A stretch of 64,000 nt of DNA from Vitrella brassicaformis (lineage: Eukaryota > Sar > Vitrellaceae). The position numbers and the translations under genes were made by a program. Positions 31,615-44,002 of this stretch are shown one piece after another (position 1 is the stretch's first letter; the number at the start of each line of letters is the position of its first letter). The stretch is taken from positions 1-64,000 of the forward strand of contig CDMY01000402.1 of assembly GCA_001179505.1 (NCBI GenBank), given 5' to 3'. The notes below the pieces were generated by a model. The model saw nothing but the letters and a program-made list of their open reading frames with translations, searched no databases and was not told the origin of the DNA.

Positions 31615-34227
31615 TCAGCCATCGCCCATGGCAGCCCCCGTGACACTGAACCTCTCCCTCTCGTCCTCGCCGCCACCGGACCCCTCGGCCTGGGGCGACA
31701 TGCCGGCTTGGGCCCCGGTATTGGCGCCACCACCACCGCTATGGAGAGGTGGGTAGAAGGAGAGTGCGGGGACGGATGTGAGAGGGAGGGGGTTGGGTGA
31801 GGGGCTCAGCCGCACCGCATCACCACAGATGTTCAGCACGGCGTACGCCTGGTGCTTCTCCTCCTGAATCAATGGATGGATGGAAGCAGACAGACAGGCA
31901 GGCAGAATGAGTCGAACAGATCCATCACGGTGTCTGTGTGTGCGAGTGTGTTCGGTCTTATTGGACGAGTGTGAGTGTGATAGGCCTACCGTGAGGAAGA
32001 GGTTGTTGATGCGGTAGCCCAGGAGGGCATTGCCGCCAATTGCCAGCACGTGACTCTGACACACACCCCACACCACCAGGTACTTACGCATTCGGTGCAA
32101 CGAAGAACGAGTGTGCCTGGTCGGTCGGTCGGTTGGCTGGCTCGCTGACCCGCGCCATGCAGAGGGCGTCTGTGACGAATTCGTGGTAGAAGACCTCAAA
32201 GTGCTTCAGGGCCGTGGTCTCCTTTATCACGTGCAGAGCTACCAAACCAATGTACCTGCACACATGCACATGCACACGTGTATTTCCGGGTGTGTGTCTG
32301 TGTGTGTGTGTGTGTTACTTTTCCACTTGGCAGCCGGGGAGTGAACTCAATGGCGATACCTGCAGGACATGCCATGCCATGCGCACACAGATGCACATCC
32401 ATTCGTCCATCCATCCATCCACCATCCCATGGACACACCCACTGCACTGCTCTCCTTCCCTTCCCGGACTCACTCACCAGGACGATTTGTTCCAGCGGGT
32501 CCCCGATGCCCTCCCCCTTGTCCACATACCCATACACCTCCCTCTCCTTACCGCCTACACCAACACCAACACCAGCCGGGGTGGTCTCCACACCAGGAGC
32601 ACCAGGCTTTTTCCCCACAGGCACCCGTCTATCGCCGTCGTCACGCTGCTGCTGTGTCCATGGCACATCGACGGTTGGCGGGTGGCAGGGCGATGCCGGC
32701 TCAGAGTGGAAGGTGAAGAGTCCCTCCTGCAGCTGGGGCGCGGCCAGAGATGCCCCCCTGCCGGCTGCGGCCCCTTTCTTGTCACCCTGCATCTTCCTGC
32801 TCGCCACAAGGGGTGGGGGCGGCTGCCTCCGACCGTCCAGCATAGGCGAGCCCTTTGGGTGGCCCTTCATCGGACTCCCTCTCTCCCTCTCCCTCTCCCT
32901 GTCTCGGTCTCTGTTGACAGCTCTCGCGCGATCCACAAGTGTCGCCGGCGATGCGGCAGTGGTTTTGCCACCACTCCAGGACAGATTCAGCCCCAGTTTG
33001 CTGAGGGCGAAGGCGCGTAAGTGCCTGTCCGTCTGCTTGGATGGAGGAGGGGGTGAGGGGAATGGGGAGGGGGAGGGGTGCAGGTCGGTTGCCGATGGCT
33101 TGCTGGGCCGGCCTGGTGTGGATCTGATGACGAGCGAGCCTCCCTCTGGCTGAGATGAGGTGGTGCGTGAGGGGGAGGGGAGTAGGAGGGAGATGGATGG
33201 GGGCAGGAGGTAGTGCTCGTCCTCGATAAAGCCGTGGTGGGCGAGGGCCGCCTCACCGCCAGCAGGGCTGCTGTCTTCAGGACTGCTCTCACCTGCCGAC
33301 CACACACACACACACACACACACAGACAGACTCTGCTCTCTCTGCTGTGCGACATTGGCTGTGGGTGCGTCCGTCCGTGGTTTGTGGCTGCACTGCACTG
33401 CATACCTACCTCCCGAGTAGGCGGCTGACATGTAGCCATAGACGAGTCCCTCATTGACGGGGTCCAGCCCACGAGAGAAGACAGGCGGGCCGGGGGGGCC
33501 GTTGGTCTGGTCTGCATGGTTGTTGTGCTGGTGGTGGCCGACGTCCACCGACCACCCAGACTCGATGCTGTTGTCACGACGGCCGGGGGCGGTGATGGGA
33601 GCCAGGTCACCCGCCCAGCTGCTGTGGGGGAAACTGGGGCCCTCCTGACACACAGGGGAGAGAGGGGTGTGTGGGATGTGTGTCGTTGTGTCTTTGTGTT
33701 GCGTCGCTTCTGCTGACTCTCGGTCCCATCTGAAGGGCGTGCCCGGTGAGGACCAGCTCGAGTGTGTCTTCCTTCAACACAGAGATGCGCCACTGACATA
33801 CAGACAGACACGAAACGACAAAATGAACATACGGCAAATGGATGGGTGGATGGATGGATAGACATCCATACCTGCAGGGCGGCGATGCAGCAGGGGAAGA
33901 CGCCCCTGAGGAACTGCCGGAAGAGCAGCCCCGCGAACATCTCGTTGCACACCTCACCCAGCCGTTTGGTGATCTTGGACGACGACGCTCGGACGTCCTC
34001 CAACAAATCGATACGCCTGACAGCACAACACACACACCACACCCACCCTCCATCCGTGGCACGGCACCGACCACCAAAAGCCCCATTGAATGACTGACAG
34101 ACTGACTGACCCACCGAATGGCAAACACGAAAGGCGCCGGGAGCATGACGGGCGCATCGGCTGTCGCTGCCACCCCCATGTTGTTGCTGTTGGTGTTGCT
34201 GTTGTCATTTGGCTGGATTCCTTCCCT

Positions 34228-34260
<33 letters not shown>

Positions 34261-34394
34261 TGTGCGTCCGATGGCTGCCAGCCATGGGTCCGGGGGAAAT
34301 GCGCCGCCGGGGAGACAGTCGACGGTGCAGAGAGCTGAGTCGGAGGGCACCACGGGGTCATCAAGGGCTGCCACCAAATCCTGACAAACCAGAG

Positions 34395-34426
<32 letters not shown>

Positions 34427-35983
34427 TGCGTTCGTTCATTAGGCGTGTGGTGGGTTGGGTAAGATCTGCAGTCACGTCACGTACCTCATCGGTCTCATCG
34501 TCGACCTCAAACACAAAGGCGTGTTTACCATCGCCCTCATCGCGCCTCACACCCACCCCACCGCCGCCAGCAGCCCCCCCACCGCCCACCCGGGCGTACA
34601 CATAGCTGTTGGGCGGCCGCGCACTCACAGTCTGCTCGCACTCCCCCACATTGCCGTCAAACGACATGGTCGACACCAACGGGTCACCGGCAGCAACAGC
34701 AGCAGCTTGCTGTTGCTGCTGCTGCTGCTGGTCGAGGGATGCGAGTACCTTGGCCATCAGACCGCCCTCCATGCCGGGAGACGGGATGGGAGAGGCTCGT
34801 GCGGGCAGGAGGGGGTCGCCGGGAGACGGTAGCACGGCCGCGGGCAATGGCTCGCCGGGAAGGGCCGCCTGACATTGATTTGATTGATGCAGACAGACAG
34901 ACAGACAGACAGACAGGGATGGTGAATGGTGAATGGTGTAGTATGGCGCGGCAAGGAGGGGGGAAGGGGTTTGTTTACCTGTGGTGTGCCAAGTTGCAGC
35001 AGCGGTGCGTAAGGTGAGGTCATGGCGGCTGATGGGTTGGCCGTCGCCAGGTTGGGCGAGAAGAACCGACTCAACGCCAGAAGCATCTCGGCAGAGCTGA
35101 CACACAGACAGACACCGCACATACGCCGTATGTGCAACCATACATCCATCCTTCCCTTTGCACATAACATACGCCACGCACCGGCTCGGCTCACCCACCA
35201 GTCGAAAGATGAGGCCAGCATCGGTACCCCCCCCTTGTGGTGCGCGATGCCGCGGAGACTCCGCTGGTGCAGCCGATCGTACACTGTCTTGCGCAACAAG
35301 TCATCCTGACACACACACACACACAGACAAACACGTGTGACACACATGCTTGCCAAACATTGCCTTCACTACCACACGGCCATTGATGTTGATGGGATGG
35401 GTGGGTCGTACCTACCTCAGCTTGTGCGGCTCCGCCTCTGATGATACGTGACACCCGTGGCGGCGCCTTGATGACGAGAGCCGACGGGGGCGGCAGCGGC
35501 TTGGCGTACACACCCGTGGCTGACGCAACCCCTGAATCGATCGGATCAATCAATGGGATAAGGAGGGAGGGAGAAAGGGAGGGAGGGAATGACGTCTGTC
35601 TGTGTGGGTCGTCGGGTCGGGTGGCTGTGGTGGCCGTGTGCATGTGTTGTGTGGACCTACCGGCGATTGCACAGGGTCCGACGGACAGCTCCACTGTGAG
35701 GCCGAATGCACAGTTGACGCCCAGGATCTGCAGGCAGGCAGGCAGACACATTCTTGTAAACACATTACATTGAGAGAGGCATGTTGTATTGTGCAGCGCA
35801 GCTGCATAGCTACCCACGGCCCATGGAGGCAGGCAGCCATGTACCGACCTTCATCTTGTACATGAGTTGTCTGTGTAGGTCCAGCTCCAGGAAGGGCAGC
35901 GCCTGTGAGACCTCCATGGCGTGCGCCTCTCCTGACAGCTCACGCTTCATCCGACACACACGCGCCTCAACCAGCTGACCCCT

Positions 35984-36014
<31 letters not shown>

Positions 36015-39000
36015 GAGAGAGAGAGAGGCGCATGTGTTGACGTAGTCGGTGTGTACCTACCTGCCGGCGATGGGCAGCCCTTCTGGGCACTCTGTCGTGG
36101 CCAGCAGCATCGAAGGCACAGTGCCCTCCTCACACATCCTACACACACACCACACCACACCACATACAAATCATGTTTGTGGAGCACCCGGCCAGCCGGC
36201 CAGCCGGCCAGCGTGCCTACCTGCAGTTGGCCCGTTCGAAGGGGAAGCCCGCCCCCGACGCGCCGACGATGGCGCCCAGCGTCTCCTCAGGCAGATGCAG
36301 CAATGCACACGTACGCCCACGGCCTGCACACACATACACACGATTGTGACCACCATGTCTGTGGCCACCCACCACACACCACCCACACCTATTTACCTGA
36401 CGACACCCATCTGTTTGCGAAGGGGGGTGGTGCCGGGGGCGGCAGCGGCATCGCCCCATTCGCAGCATTGGAGACGGCGCCAGTCGTGGCATTCATCCCA
36501 CCGCCACCACTGACGCCACCACCAGCAACAGCAACCTCCTTGCCCACCGTCACCGTCCCCTCGAGTGTGCGCGACTCTTTCCTGTCGATGATAACCGACT
36601 GACGGGAGGTGGCTGCGGCGGTGACGTTGGGCTGGCTAGTGATGGCGGCTGGTGGATGGTGTGTGAGTAGGGTGGCGCGGTGTCTGGGCGTGAGGACGGC
36701 AGCGGTGCCCATGGCTGAGAGTACGATGACGTCCTCGTGGATGGACACTCGCTCGGTGTAGCCGATGATGGAGTCGCACTTGAGGGCGGCAGCGTGGGCC
36801 CGCATCTGCATGCGATGCCATGCCATGCCCCGTCGCATATATGGGATGCATGGGGTGGGGGCAGGAGAGAGCAGAGGAGAGAGGAAAGGAAGGCGATTGC
36901 TGTGGGTCAGTCAGTCAGTGTGTGTGTGGCTGGGCTGGTGAGAGCTCACCTCGTCTCTCAGCTCCTGCCACCAGTAGTTCCGCTGATCCTGACCGACACA
37001 CACACACACACACACACAAGTATCCTGGCAAATCGACACGCACATCCATCCACCCCATAGATACGCACCAACCTGTGTGAGTTTGTTCTGCAGGAGTTTG
37101 ACGCTCCTGGCAGCGACGATGCCGGCGAAGTGCATTGACAGCTCAGTGGGCAGCCGGTGCAGCGTGATGAGCTCAATGGTCTTGGGCGTGTAGACCGATC
37201 GGCCGATCAACGGCGGCAGAGACGTCGACCTCAGAGGCAGATCTGGCACGTAGAATGACGGGGCCTGGTGACCGTACGGACCTAGTGAAGTGAGGGAAAT
37301 AAAAGGGGGAAAGATGATGACATGACCAGAGACAGAGGTGTTTGTTTGGATGGATGGTGGGCAGGGCACACCTGACTGACCTGCAGCGACGGGTGAGGCT
37401 GGGTAGAATGACGGTGTGTTGTATCCTCCAGGGACGGCCGGCAGCCCTGTGGTGGCCACAGACGGACGAGACGCACCACCTGTTCACACGCAGACATAGA
37501 CACACAACACATGACAGACAGACGCATAGCATCCATGCGATGTGATGCGATGCGAGTGTGTGCATGTGAATTGCAATGCACCCACCTTACCTACCTTGCT
37601 GTTTTGGCGATGGTGTGGCGACGGCAGGCTTCTTCTCGCCCCCTACGGCTGGCACAGGTGCCTCAAGTGTCTGTGCCGGCTCGGCCTCCCTCTCCCTCTG
37701 GACAACCCGCCCGCCGCCCTCCTCAACCATCTCCATCGTCAGCGACGGACCTACACACAACACAACACAACACAGTCCATGCCGTGTAGATGTGTGTCCG
37801 GCCTGGCTTGGTGCTGTCTGTCGCCTCCCTGCCACCCTGCCACCCTGCCACCCTAGCTAGCTACCTACCATTCAGCTGCACCCCCTGTTTGTCGCTTTTG
37901 TTGTCTCTGTCTTCCTCGTTGATATCGGTGTCGGTTTCCTCCTCTGTCAGATTGATGGTGTCGGCCTCCTGCAGTGGCCGGCCAGCGCCGGGGTGGTCGC
38001 CCTCATCCGATGCCGACGACTGCCCGGCCGCTCGCCGCACCGGGGGAACGGGCATCGCCTGCCGGGGGTCCTCGTCGAGATTGCCGCTGCCCGTCGAATC
38101 TGATGGATGGATGGATGGATGACGTCACACACATCACATCACTGCGTGCATTGCTGTGTGTGTGCGTGCCGTGGCGTACCAGCGCTGAGTTTCCGTCTTG
38201 GTAGAAGGAATGCCTGCAGGTTGCCGCTGGTCAGGTGGCTGGCAGGGGGGCCTAGCCGCACGGCCGTTCCGAAGTTGCGGATGCATATCCTGCACACAAC
38301 ACATGACATCACATGCCCCGCCCCCAACCACACACACACACACACACAAACAAACCGGCAAATCCAACGAACACACACGACGTGACAGGAGATGAGGTGT
38401 GTCGAGTGCACTGCACATACATACCTGTCAGTGACATCGCCCTCAAGGTCGACGCATTCGGTGTAGCCCAGGACGGCGTTGGCTCCCATTTGCTGGGCCT
38501 TCTTGCCCAACTGACGCCGTGTCTGCATCGCCGACGTCTGCAGCACACTCCGACGGGCCTCGTTGGAAAACCTGACACCACACGACACAGACAGACATCG
38601 ACACAGTATATACGTATCGTATCCTCGACGTGTGTGTATCTATACCTGCTGGATCTGATGAGGTCCTTCCAGTCATATTCGGGGTCAGCCACCACACTCA
38701 GCTCATCCTACACACACATAACAAACATCCACACATATGCACACGTGTTCACACACAGGCTTTGCCCTGCACATGGCCTGCCTGTCTGGATGCCTGTCTG
38801 TCTGTCTGTCTGTCTGTCAATGAATGACTCGGACTGACCACGAATCCGAGAATCTGTTCGACTCTGTGGATGTGCTGCTGCGGTGGTGCGGATATGGAGA
38901 AGAACTGCACACCCACCGACGACTCGCGGAAGGGATTCAACTCCTCTACAAACTCCAACTTGACCACCAAAAATATCTGACCTGGTGGAGTGCATTGCAA

Positions 39001-39755
39001 CCACAGAGGAACCAACAAACCATATCGACTCCACAGAGATGCGATCACATAGAGTGTGGCCGGGCCGGGCCGCCTGCCCTGCCTGCCTGATCTATTCATT
39101 GGCTGACCCTGCATGCCCCTGAGGGTGTCGTAAATCGGAAGCCACCCCTCGTATCGGTTCTCGTTGTGGATCAGCAGGGGGGTGAGGTCGACGTCCAAGT
39201 CGCCTATCACCTGACCCTCAGCCTCGCTCACCTAAGCACACACACACACACGGACCCAAGTGGGTGCATTTGCAGGTGTGCCTGCCTGGCGGCCTGTACA
39301 GTACTGACCTCGAGTTTAAGAGGCGAGTCCTGTAGCTCAGAGTCGTCTGCCACCTCGATGCGGAAGGGCTGATCCCACACAGGGTCAGTGCGACGACGAA
39401 CTGACCGATGAATGAACACACGGGTAGACGAATGGTGCATGGTGGGACGTGGGTGAGCCTGTCCATCTGCCAATCCCACTTACCTGTCGTGGTGCGCTGA
39501 CGGAAGAACTCTCCAAAGGAGACCTGTCCCCCCAGACCAGATGGACACGCAATCAGCACACACACACACTAGTGAATGCATTGATTTCGTGGGCACGCAC
39601 CGTGTGACACTGTCCTTCCTTGACCGATTGTCTGTCTGTCATGGTTGTGTGGCGTGTGTCCTTACATCTACATAGCTATCGACGGAGGTGTCGGTCTTGT
39701 CCCGGACAGGCAGGCCGCGGGCGGCTACCACACGCACCTTGATGGTGCACGGCAT
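31615..39755 (-). CDS. C2CD5: C2CD5/CDP138-like C2-domain protein, 31 exons
   Basis: All 31 exons, from ATG 39755 to TGA 31615-31617, close in frame to 1684 aa. The main boundaries (high to low) are 39666-39755, 39484-39523, 39309-39400, 39108-39231, 38839-38981, 38646-38707, 38425-38571, 38180-38289, 37869-38099, 37595-37750, 37381-37479, 37073-37281, 36950-36988, 36397-36805, then 17 more down to 31615-31863. The N-terminus is a C2 domain (VRVVAARGLPVRDKTDTSVD, LTDP-like VWDQPF, GWLPIYDTLRG). The C2CD5-specific repeats follow: NEARRSVLQ...GANAVLGYTECVDLEGD, then LKCDSIIGYTERVSIHEDV with LSAMGTAAVL, then LPFLELDLHRQLMYKMK, GVASATGVYAKPLPPPS, and near the end IGGNALLGYRINNLF. Animal C2CD5 links Akt signalling to GLUT4-vesicle fusion (~1000 aa). 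This version is longer through Pro/Ser and polyGln inserts. Calcium loop 3 of the C2 domain (LEVSEAEGQVIG) lacks the usual Asp pair. Confidence 0.92.
34228..34260 (-). repeat. CAG/CAA polyglutamine tract in the C2CD5-like gene
   Basis: A (CTG/TTG)n run on the plus strand encodes about eleven consecutive Gln in exon 23. A second tract at 34708-34730 encodes seven Gln in exon 22. Both are coding microsatellites in linkers outside the conserved C2CD5 blocks and are likely length-variable. Confidence 0.85.
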
Positions 39756-40374
39756 CCCATCCACTCACTCAGCACAGCCAATCACTCAGTGGACAAAGTT
39801 CCTCACACCTGGACAGACAGATCTCACGCGTACATTACATGACCGGATGCATCAACTCATCAAAAGAGAGATGCATTCCATGCCCTAGCTAGGAGTCCGC
39901 TGCTGTTGGTTCCTGTGCTTGAAGGGTCTTTCCTTCTGACGTCTGCGAGCTTAGATAGCATTCAGTTCATAGATCGAATCCATCCCAGAAATCCCGCCAG
40001 TCTGTGCACACCGAGTCCGCATGCACCACCCAGAAAAGGCGAAAACGGTCGCGCATGCTCATTGTATCAGCTATGGCTTCACGTCACACAAACGTGCAGT
40101 GCACGGCACAGCAAGACAGACAGACAGACAGACACAAATAAACAGCACAGCCACCCCGGGTGCTCATCTCATCTCATCTCACATCACATCACACGTCACG
40201 TCACGTCATCTTCTTTCGGGTCGGGTGGCTTGGCTCGCCCACTCATATTCACTCACTCAGCACAAGACACACAGCCTGACTCGACCAAAGCCAAAGCAGT
40301 CCGTCCATCTCGTCAGTCCCATCTCGTGAATCACATGTTTGCACAGCCAGCTAGCTACTGTCCTGTCCGTGGTG

Positions 40375-41509
40375 TTATCCGAACCATTCCTGCGAGTGTC
40401 TGTACCACTCAGTCCACCTGCCTAGCAAGGTCTCCCACCGCCTCCGCCTCCGCGACACCTTGGCCTCCTCGCTCTCGGCCTCCTCCTCCTCACGACGCGC
40501 CTCCCACTCCTCCTTCTCCTAAACCATACATACAAGACAAGACGACACATCATTGATTGATCCACATCTGCCTATGCCTGCCTGCCTGCCTGGTGCGTGT
40601 GACGTGAGCAGTTGCTTAAGGCTGTGTTTGTTGTGTAGGTACCTTGATGATGAGGAGTGCCGCCTGCATGGTGACCCACATGTTGAGTGGGATGAGGAAG
40701 GGCAGGAAGACCTTCCACAAGATGAAGGTCTCCATCAGGCCAAACACAAAGTGCCGCGACTCCATCTGCAGGAACCGCGGGATGGGCTGCATCACCCGCC
40801 ACTTGGCCGCCTTCATGGCCTTCTGGTAGATCCAGTCCTCTATTCTCGCGTAGTACGGCAGGCAACGCACATTGGCACGGAACGATGGGATCCGGTAGTA
40901 GAGCTGAGCTAGGGGGCGATTCCTGGCGCACAGGAGCAGCAAGGTGCCCCATTCCAACCAGAAGACAGAGTTGAACCCCACAAAGGCACTGATCTGGTGG
41001 ACACGCCAGACAGACCAGACACACCACACAACCACACAGCAAGTAGATGAATGACATAAACACATCGACAGTCAGGCGGGCGCCATTGCAATCAGTGCGG
41101 CGGGTGCCCGCATGCCATCTATGCATACCATGGCTGTGCCATCGAGGTCGTTGTGCTGACAGAAGTCCACCAGCCCCTCCCCGTCAGCCAACCCAACGCT
41201 CTCCCGTATCCGCCGCATGCATGACGACCACCAGCTGCGCCTGCCTCCTCCCTCCTTCTCACTCAGTCCATCGTTGCTGTCGTCAGACGGCTGACATGCT
41301 GCCACGTTTGTTGCCGATAAGCGGCGCCGCAAGCGGGATGAGATGCGCCATCGGGCAGCCCTTGCTGCAAGAAACGCAGTGACGTCACTTTGTGACGGGC
41401 TCGCGGACGGCTGATCCGCATCTGCAGGTGGGCATGTTGGGCTGTCTGTGCGGCGGCTCACGAGGTACCCATGGGCTTGCCTCAGGCTGCCGACGAGCTG
41501 ACTCGTCAT
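40375..41509 (-). CDS. Multi-span membrane protein, unknown family
   Basis: Three exons (41129-41509, 40643-40993, 40375-40518) encode 291 aa. The first ~100 residues are Ser/Ala/Arg-rich with few acidic residues, suggesting an organellar presequence. Exon 2 holds the conserved-looking core: a hydrophobic span (FVGFNSVFWLEWGTLLLLC), a charged helical loop (YYARIEDWIYQKAMKAAKW) and a second region with two hydrophobic stretches (HFVFGLMETFILWKVFLPFL and MWVTMQAALLI). The C-terminus is a highly charged helix (EKEEWEARREEEEAES) ending in EWFG. I do not recognise the family. Mitochondrial or plastid inner-membrane location is an inference from the N-terminus. Confidence 0.72.
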
Positions 41510-41660
41510 GCCTTCATTCGGGCACCGATAGTTGACGCGGAAGGCGCTTCATCGTCTTGATCTACAGCAAAGCCGCATCATCACCACACTGCGCTCGCAG
41601 ATCTACGCGCACGGCGTTGCGGACTTGCGAGCTCATCTGCGAGCTCAATCAAAGGAGAGA

Positions 41661-41786
41661 TCAAAAAGCGAACGTCAAACCAACAAGGAACGTGACGGGG
41701 GCGAAGAAGTTGTGGCGAAAAGCTGCCGGCAATTCTTCGTTGTCTTTGGTCTTCGCAAGTCTTTGCTCCACAGCCTGTGTGGCCAT
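41661..41786 (-). CDS. Possible 41-residue membrane peptide or upstream ORF
   Basis: An ATG at 41786 opens a frame starting MATQAVEQRLAKTKDNEELP and ending in a hydrophobic segment FFAPVTFLVGLTFAF, stop at 41661-41663. It lies in the divergent region between the 40375 membrane-protein gene and the PDI gene. It could be a tiny tail-anchored protein, an upstream ORF of the minus-strand transcript, or chance. No similarity recognised. Confidence 0.25.
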   Translation of the reverse strand: MATQAVEQRLAKTKDNEELPAAFRHNFFAPVTFLVGLTFAF

Positions 41787-41941
41787 ATCCAGTGGTGTGT
41801 GGCCTGCCGCTGATGTGCGAGGCGCCGTCACCGGCCAGAACGCCGCCACAGGCACGCTTGTGTGAGAGTGAAACGCCTGTGGACCCCTCCCCCCTTATCT
41901 CCGGCTCTCGGAAGCAGTCAAGACGCCTCAGGCTGTCAGCT

Positions 41942-44002
41942 ATGACGTGGCTTCCGTCCACCTTTGCCGCAGCCCTCCTGGTGCTGCTGTTGAGCGGCTC
42001 CCCTTTGTCGGTGTGTGGTGGTAAGGCGAAGGGTTCGATGGCGATGGAGGTGTCCCAGGCGGATTTTGACAAGCACATCAAGGAGAGTCCCTATGTGATG
42101 GTGATGTTTTACGCGCCCTGGTGCTACTGGTCCCGCATGCTGCTCCCCGACTACGACAAGGCGGCGGAGAAGCTGGCCATGCACGACCCGCCCGTCAAGC
42201 TGATCAAGGTCGACTGCACCAGGAACTTCGTGGTGGCTGAGAAGTATGGTGTGCACGAGTACCCCACTCTCAAGTTCTTCACGGACGGCAGCATCCACGA
42301 GTACCACGGCGGGCGGGGCGTCAACGAGATCGTCAACTGGGTCAATCGTCAATTGGAGAAGGAGCACTACATATCGACTCAGAGCGAGATGGACAGCCTG
42401 GTCAGCCACAGCGACCTCTCGGTCGTCCTCATCTATCCTGCGGGATACGACAAGACCGACTTCACTAGGATCGCCCGCCACTACGACGACGTGCTCTTTC
42501 TGGACACCAACAACACCGACCTCGCCGACCCGCTCCAGTCGCGATACGACCTGCCTAGGCGCAACCCGCCGTTCGTCTTCATGATAACGCCCCATGACAA
42601 GGTGGGTGAGAAGAAGGTCGTCATGTACGACGGGGACCTCACCGACCACCACCAGCTGGATATCTTCGTCACGTCGATGCGCTTCCCCGCCCTGGTGCCC
42701 TTCACCAGCGACAACGCCCAGCGGCTGTTCAAGGACGGCAGGCCCATATTCGTGTATCTGAGGGAGGGGGGCGATGACAAGAAGGACGAGCCAGTGCCCG
42801 AGATGGTCAGGAGGGTCGCCACCGACTTCAGGGGGGCGCTGCTGTTCACCGTCTCGGGGACCACGGAGCCGCACGAGAAGAGGCTGCTCGGTGAGCCACC
42901 TCACCTGAGGGGCGACAGGGACATGTATGTGTGCAGGGGCTGGGTTGGATGGATGTGTCCATATGTGTGGTGTGTATGTCAGAGCTGATTGGTGCCGATG
43001 AGGAGGTGTATCCTGCCGTGCGCATCATCACTCTCAATCCATCGGGACACGGACACTACCACCCGGCGGTATATATGCACACGCACACACGAAACCCTCC
43101 AGCGCTCAGACACATGCCGTGTGTGAATCTCTGTGTGCGCGTGCAGCTCAAGTACCGTTACGGCGGGACCATGACTGAGCCTTTGCTGCGGCAGTTCGTC
43201 TTTGACTTCCAGGCAGGCTCCCTCACGCCATTCATGAAGTCCGAGCCAGTGCCAGACGACGACGGACTGAGTAAGACACGGAGGGAGGGAGGGAGGGAGG
43301 GAGGGAGGCATGGATGGATGTGCGACAGGTCCCGTGACAACGATAGTGGGCAGCACGTTCGAGCGGATCGTCAAGAACCCCAACAAAGACGTACTCGTCG
43401 AATTCTATGCGCCATGGTGAGACAGACAGAGAGCGAGGCAGCAAGCAGGGAGGGAGAAGTGCATCGGTCAACAGCAGTGTTGTATGGATGTGTATGTATG
43501 TGTGTGTATGTGTGTGCAGGTGCGGTCACTGTCGTAAGCTGGAGCCAATCTACAAGCAGTTCGCCAAGAAGGTCGCCCGTGTGCCCACCGTCACCGTCGC
43601 CAAGATCGATGCCACGAGAAACGAAGTCCCCAAAATGCAAATCCGTAAGACCACACACCGCACAGCACAGCATGGATCCCCCCCACTTATATCTGCCTTG
43701 TACGGATGTGTGTTTCAGGTGCGTATCCGACCCTGTTGCTGTTCCCTGCCAAGAACAAGGATCACCCGATTGAGCACAGAGGCGAGCGGACAGAGGACGG
43801 ACTCGTCAACTTCCTCCTGCAACACGTGAGGACGAACACCACACCACACAGCAACACCACGTCGATAACTTCTAATGTGTGTTCGTGGTGTCGCTGGCTG
43901 CATCTATGTCAATGACCTCAGGCGTCGTTCAAGTTCGACAAATCGTTGCTGGATAAGGTCGAGGAGGACGACGATGATTTCTACTTCGAGCAAGACCTGT
44001 AG
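41942..44002 (+). CDS. Protein disulfide isomerase with one non-canonical active site
   Basis: Seven exons (41942-42890, 42983-43068, 43147-43270, 43329-43416, 43520-43644, 43719-43825, 43922-44002) encode 519 aa, the usual PDI length. A signal peptide (TFAAALLVLLLSGSPLSVCG) leads into a thioredoxin domain a (VMVMFYAPWCYWSRMLLPDY), two non-catalytic b-type domains, and domain a' ([20 protein letters not shown]). Both domains keep the cis-Pro (YPTL). Domain a has CYWS instead of CGHC, so it lacks the resolving Cys and can only form mixed disulfides; domain a' has a normal CGHC. The tail is acidic (EEDDDDFYFEQDL), ending in EQDL rather than KDEL/HDEL, which may be a variant retention signal. 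The junction between exons 4 and 5 splits the active-site Trp codon. Confidence 0.94.

Noticed and set aside
32278-33153. Plus-strand 291-codon frame within the C2CD5 region
   Set aside because: It is opposite the 815-nt exon 27, whose frame joins neighbours in phase; the plus frame is Ser/Pro noise.
34397-34424. CAGA-type tetranucleotide arrays that look like short spaced repeats
   Set aside because: They are simple microsatellites in introns, not CRISPR: there are no unique spacers, and the genome is eukaryotic.
41936-42904. 322-codon minus-strand frame opposite the PDI gene
   Set aside because: Antisense shadow; the plus strand encodes thioredoxin domains with conserved motifs.
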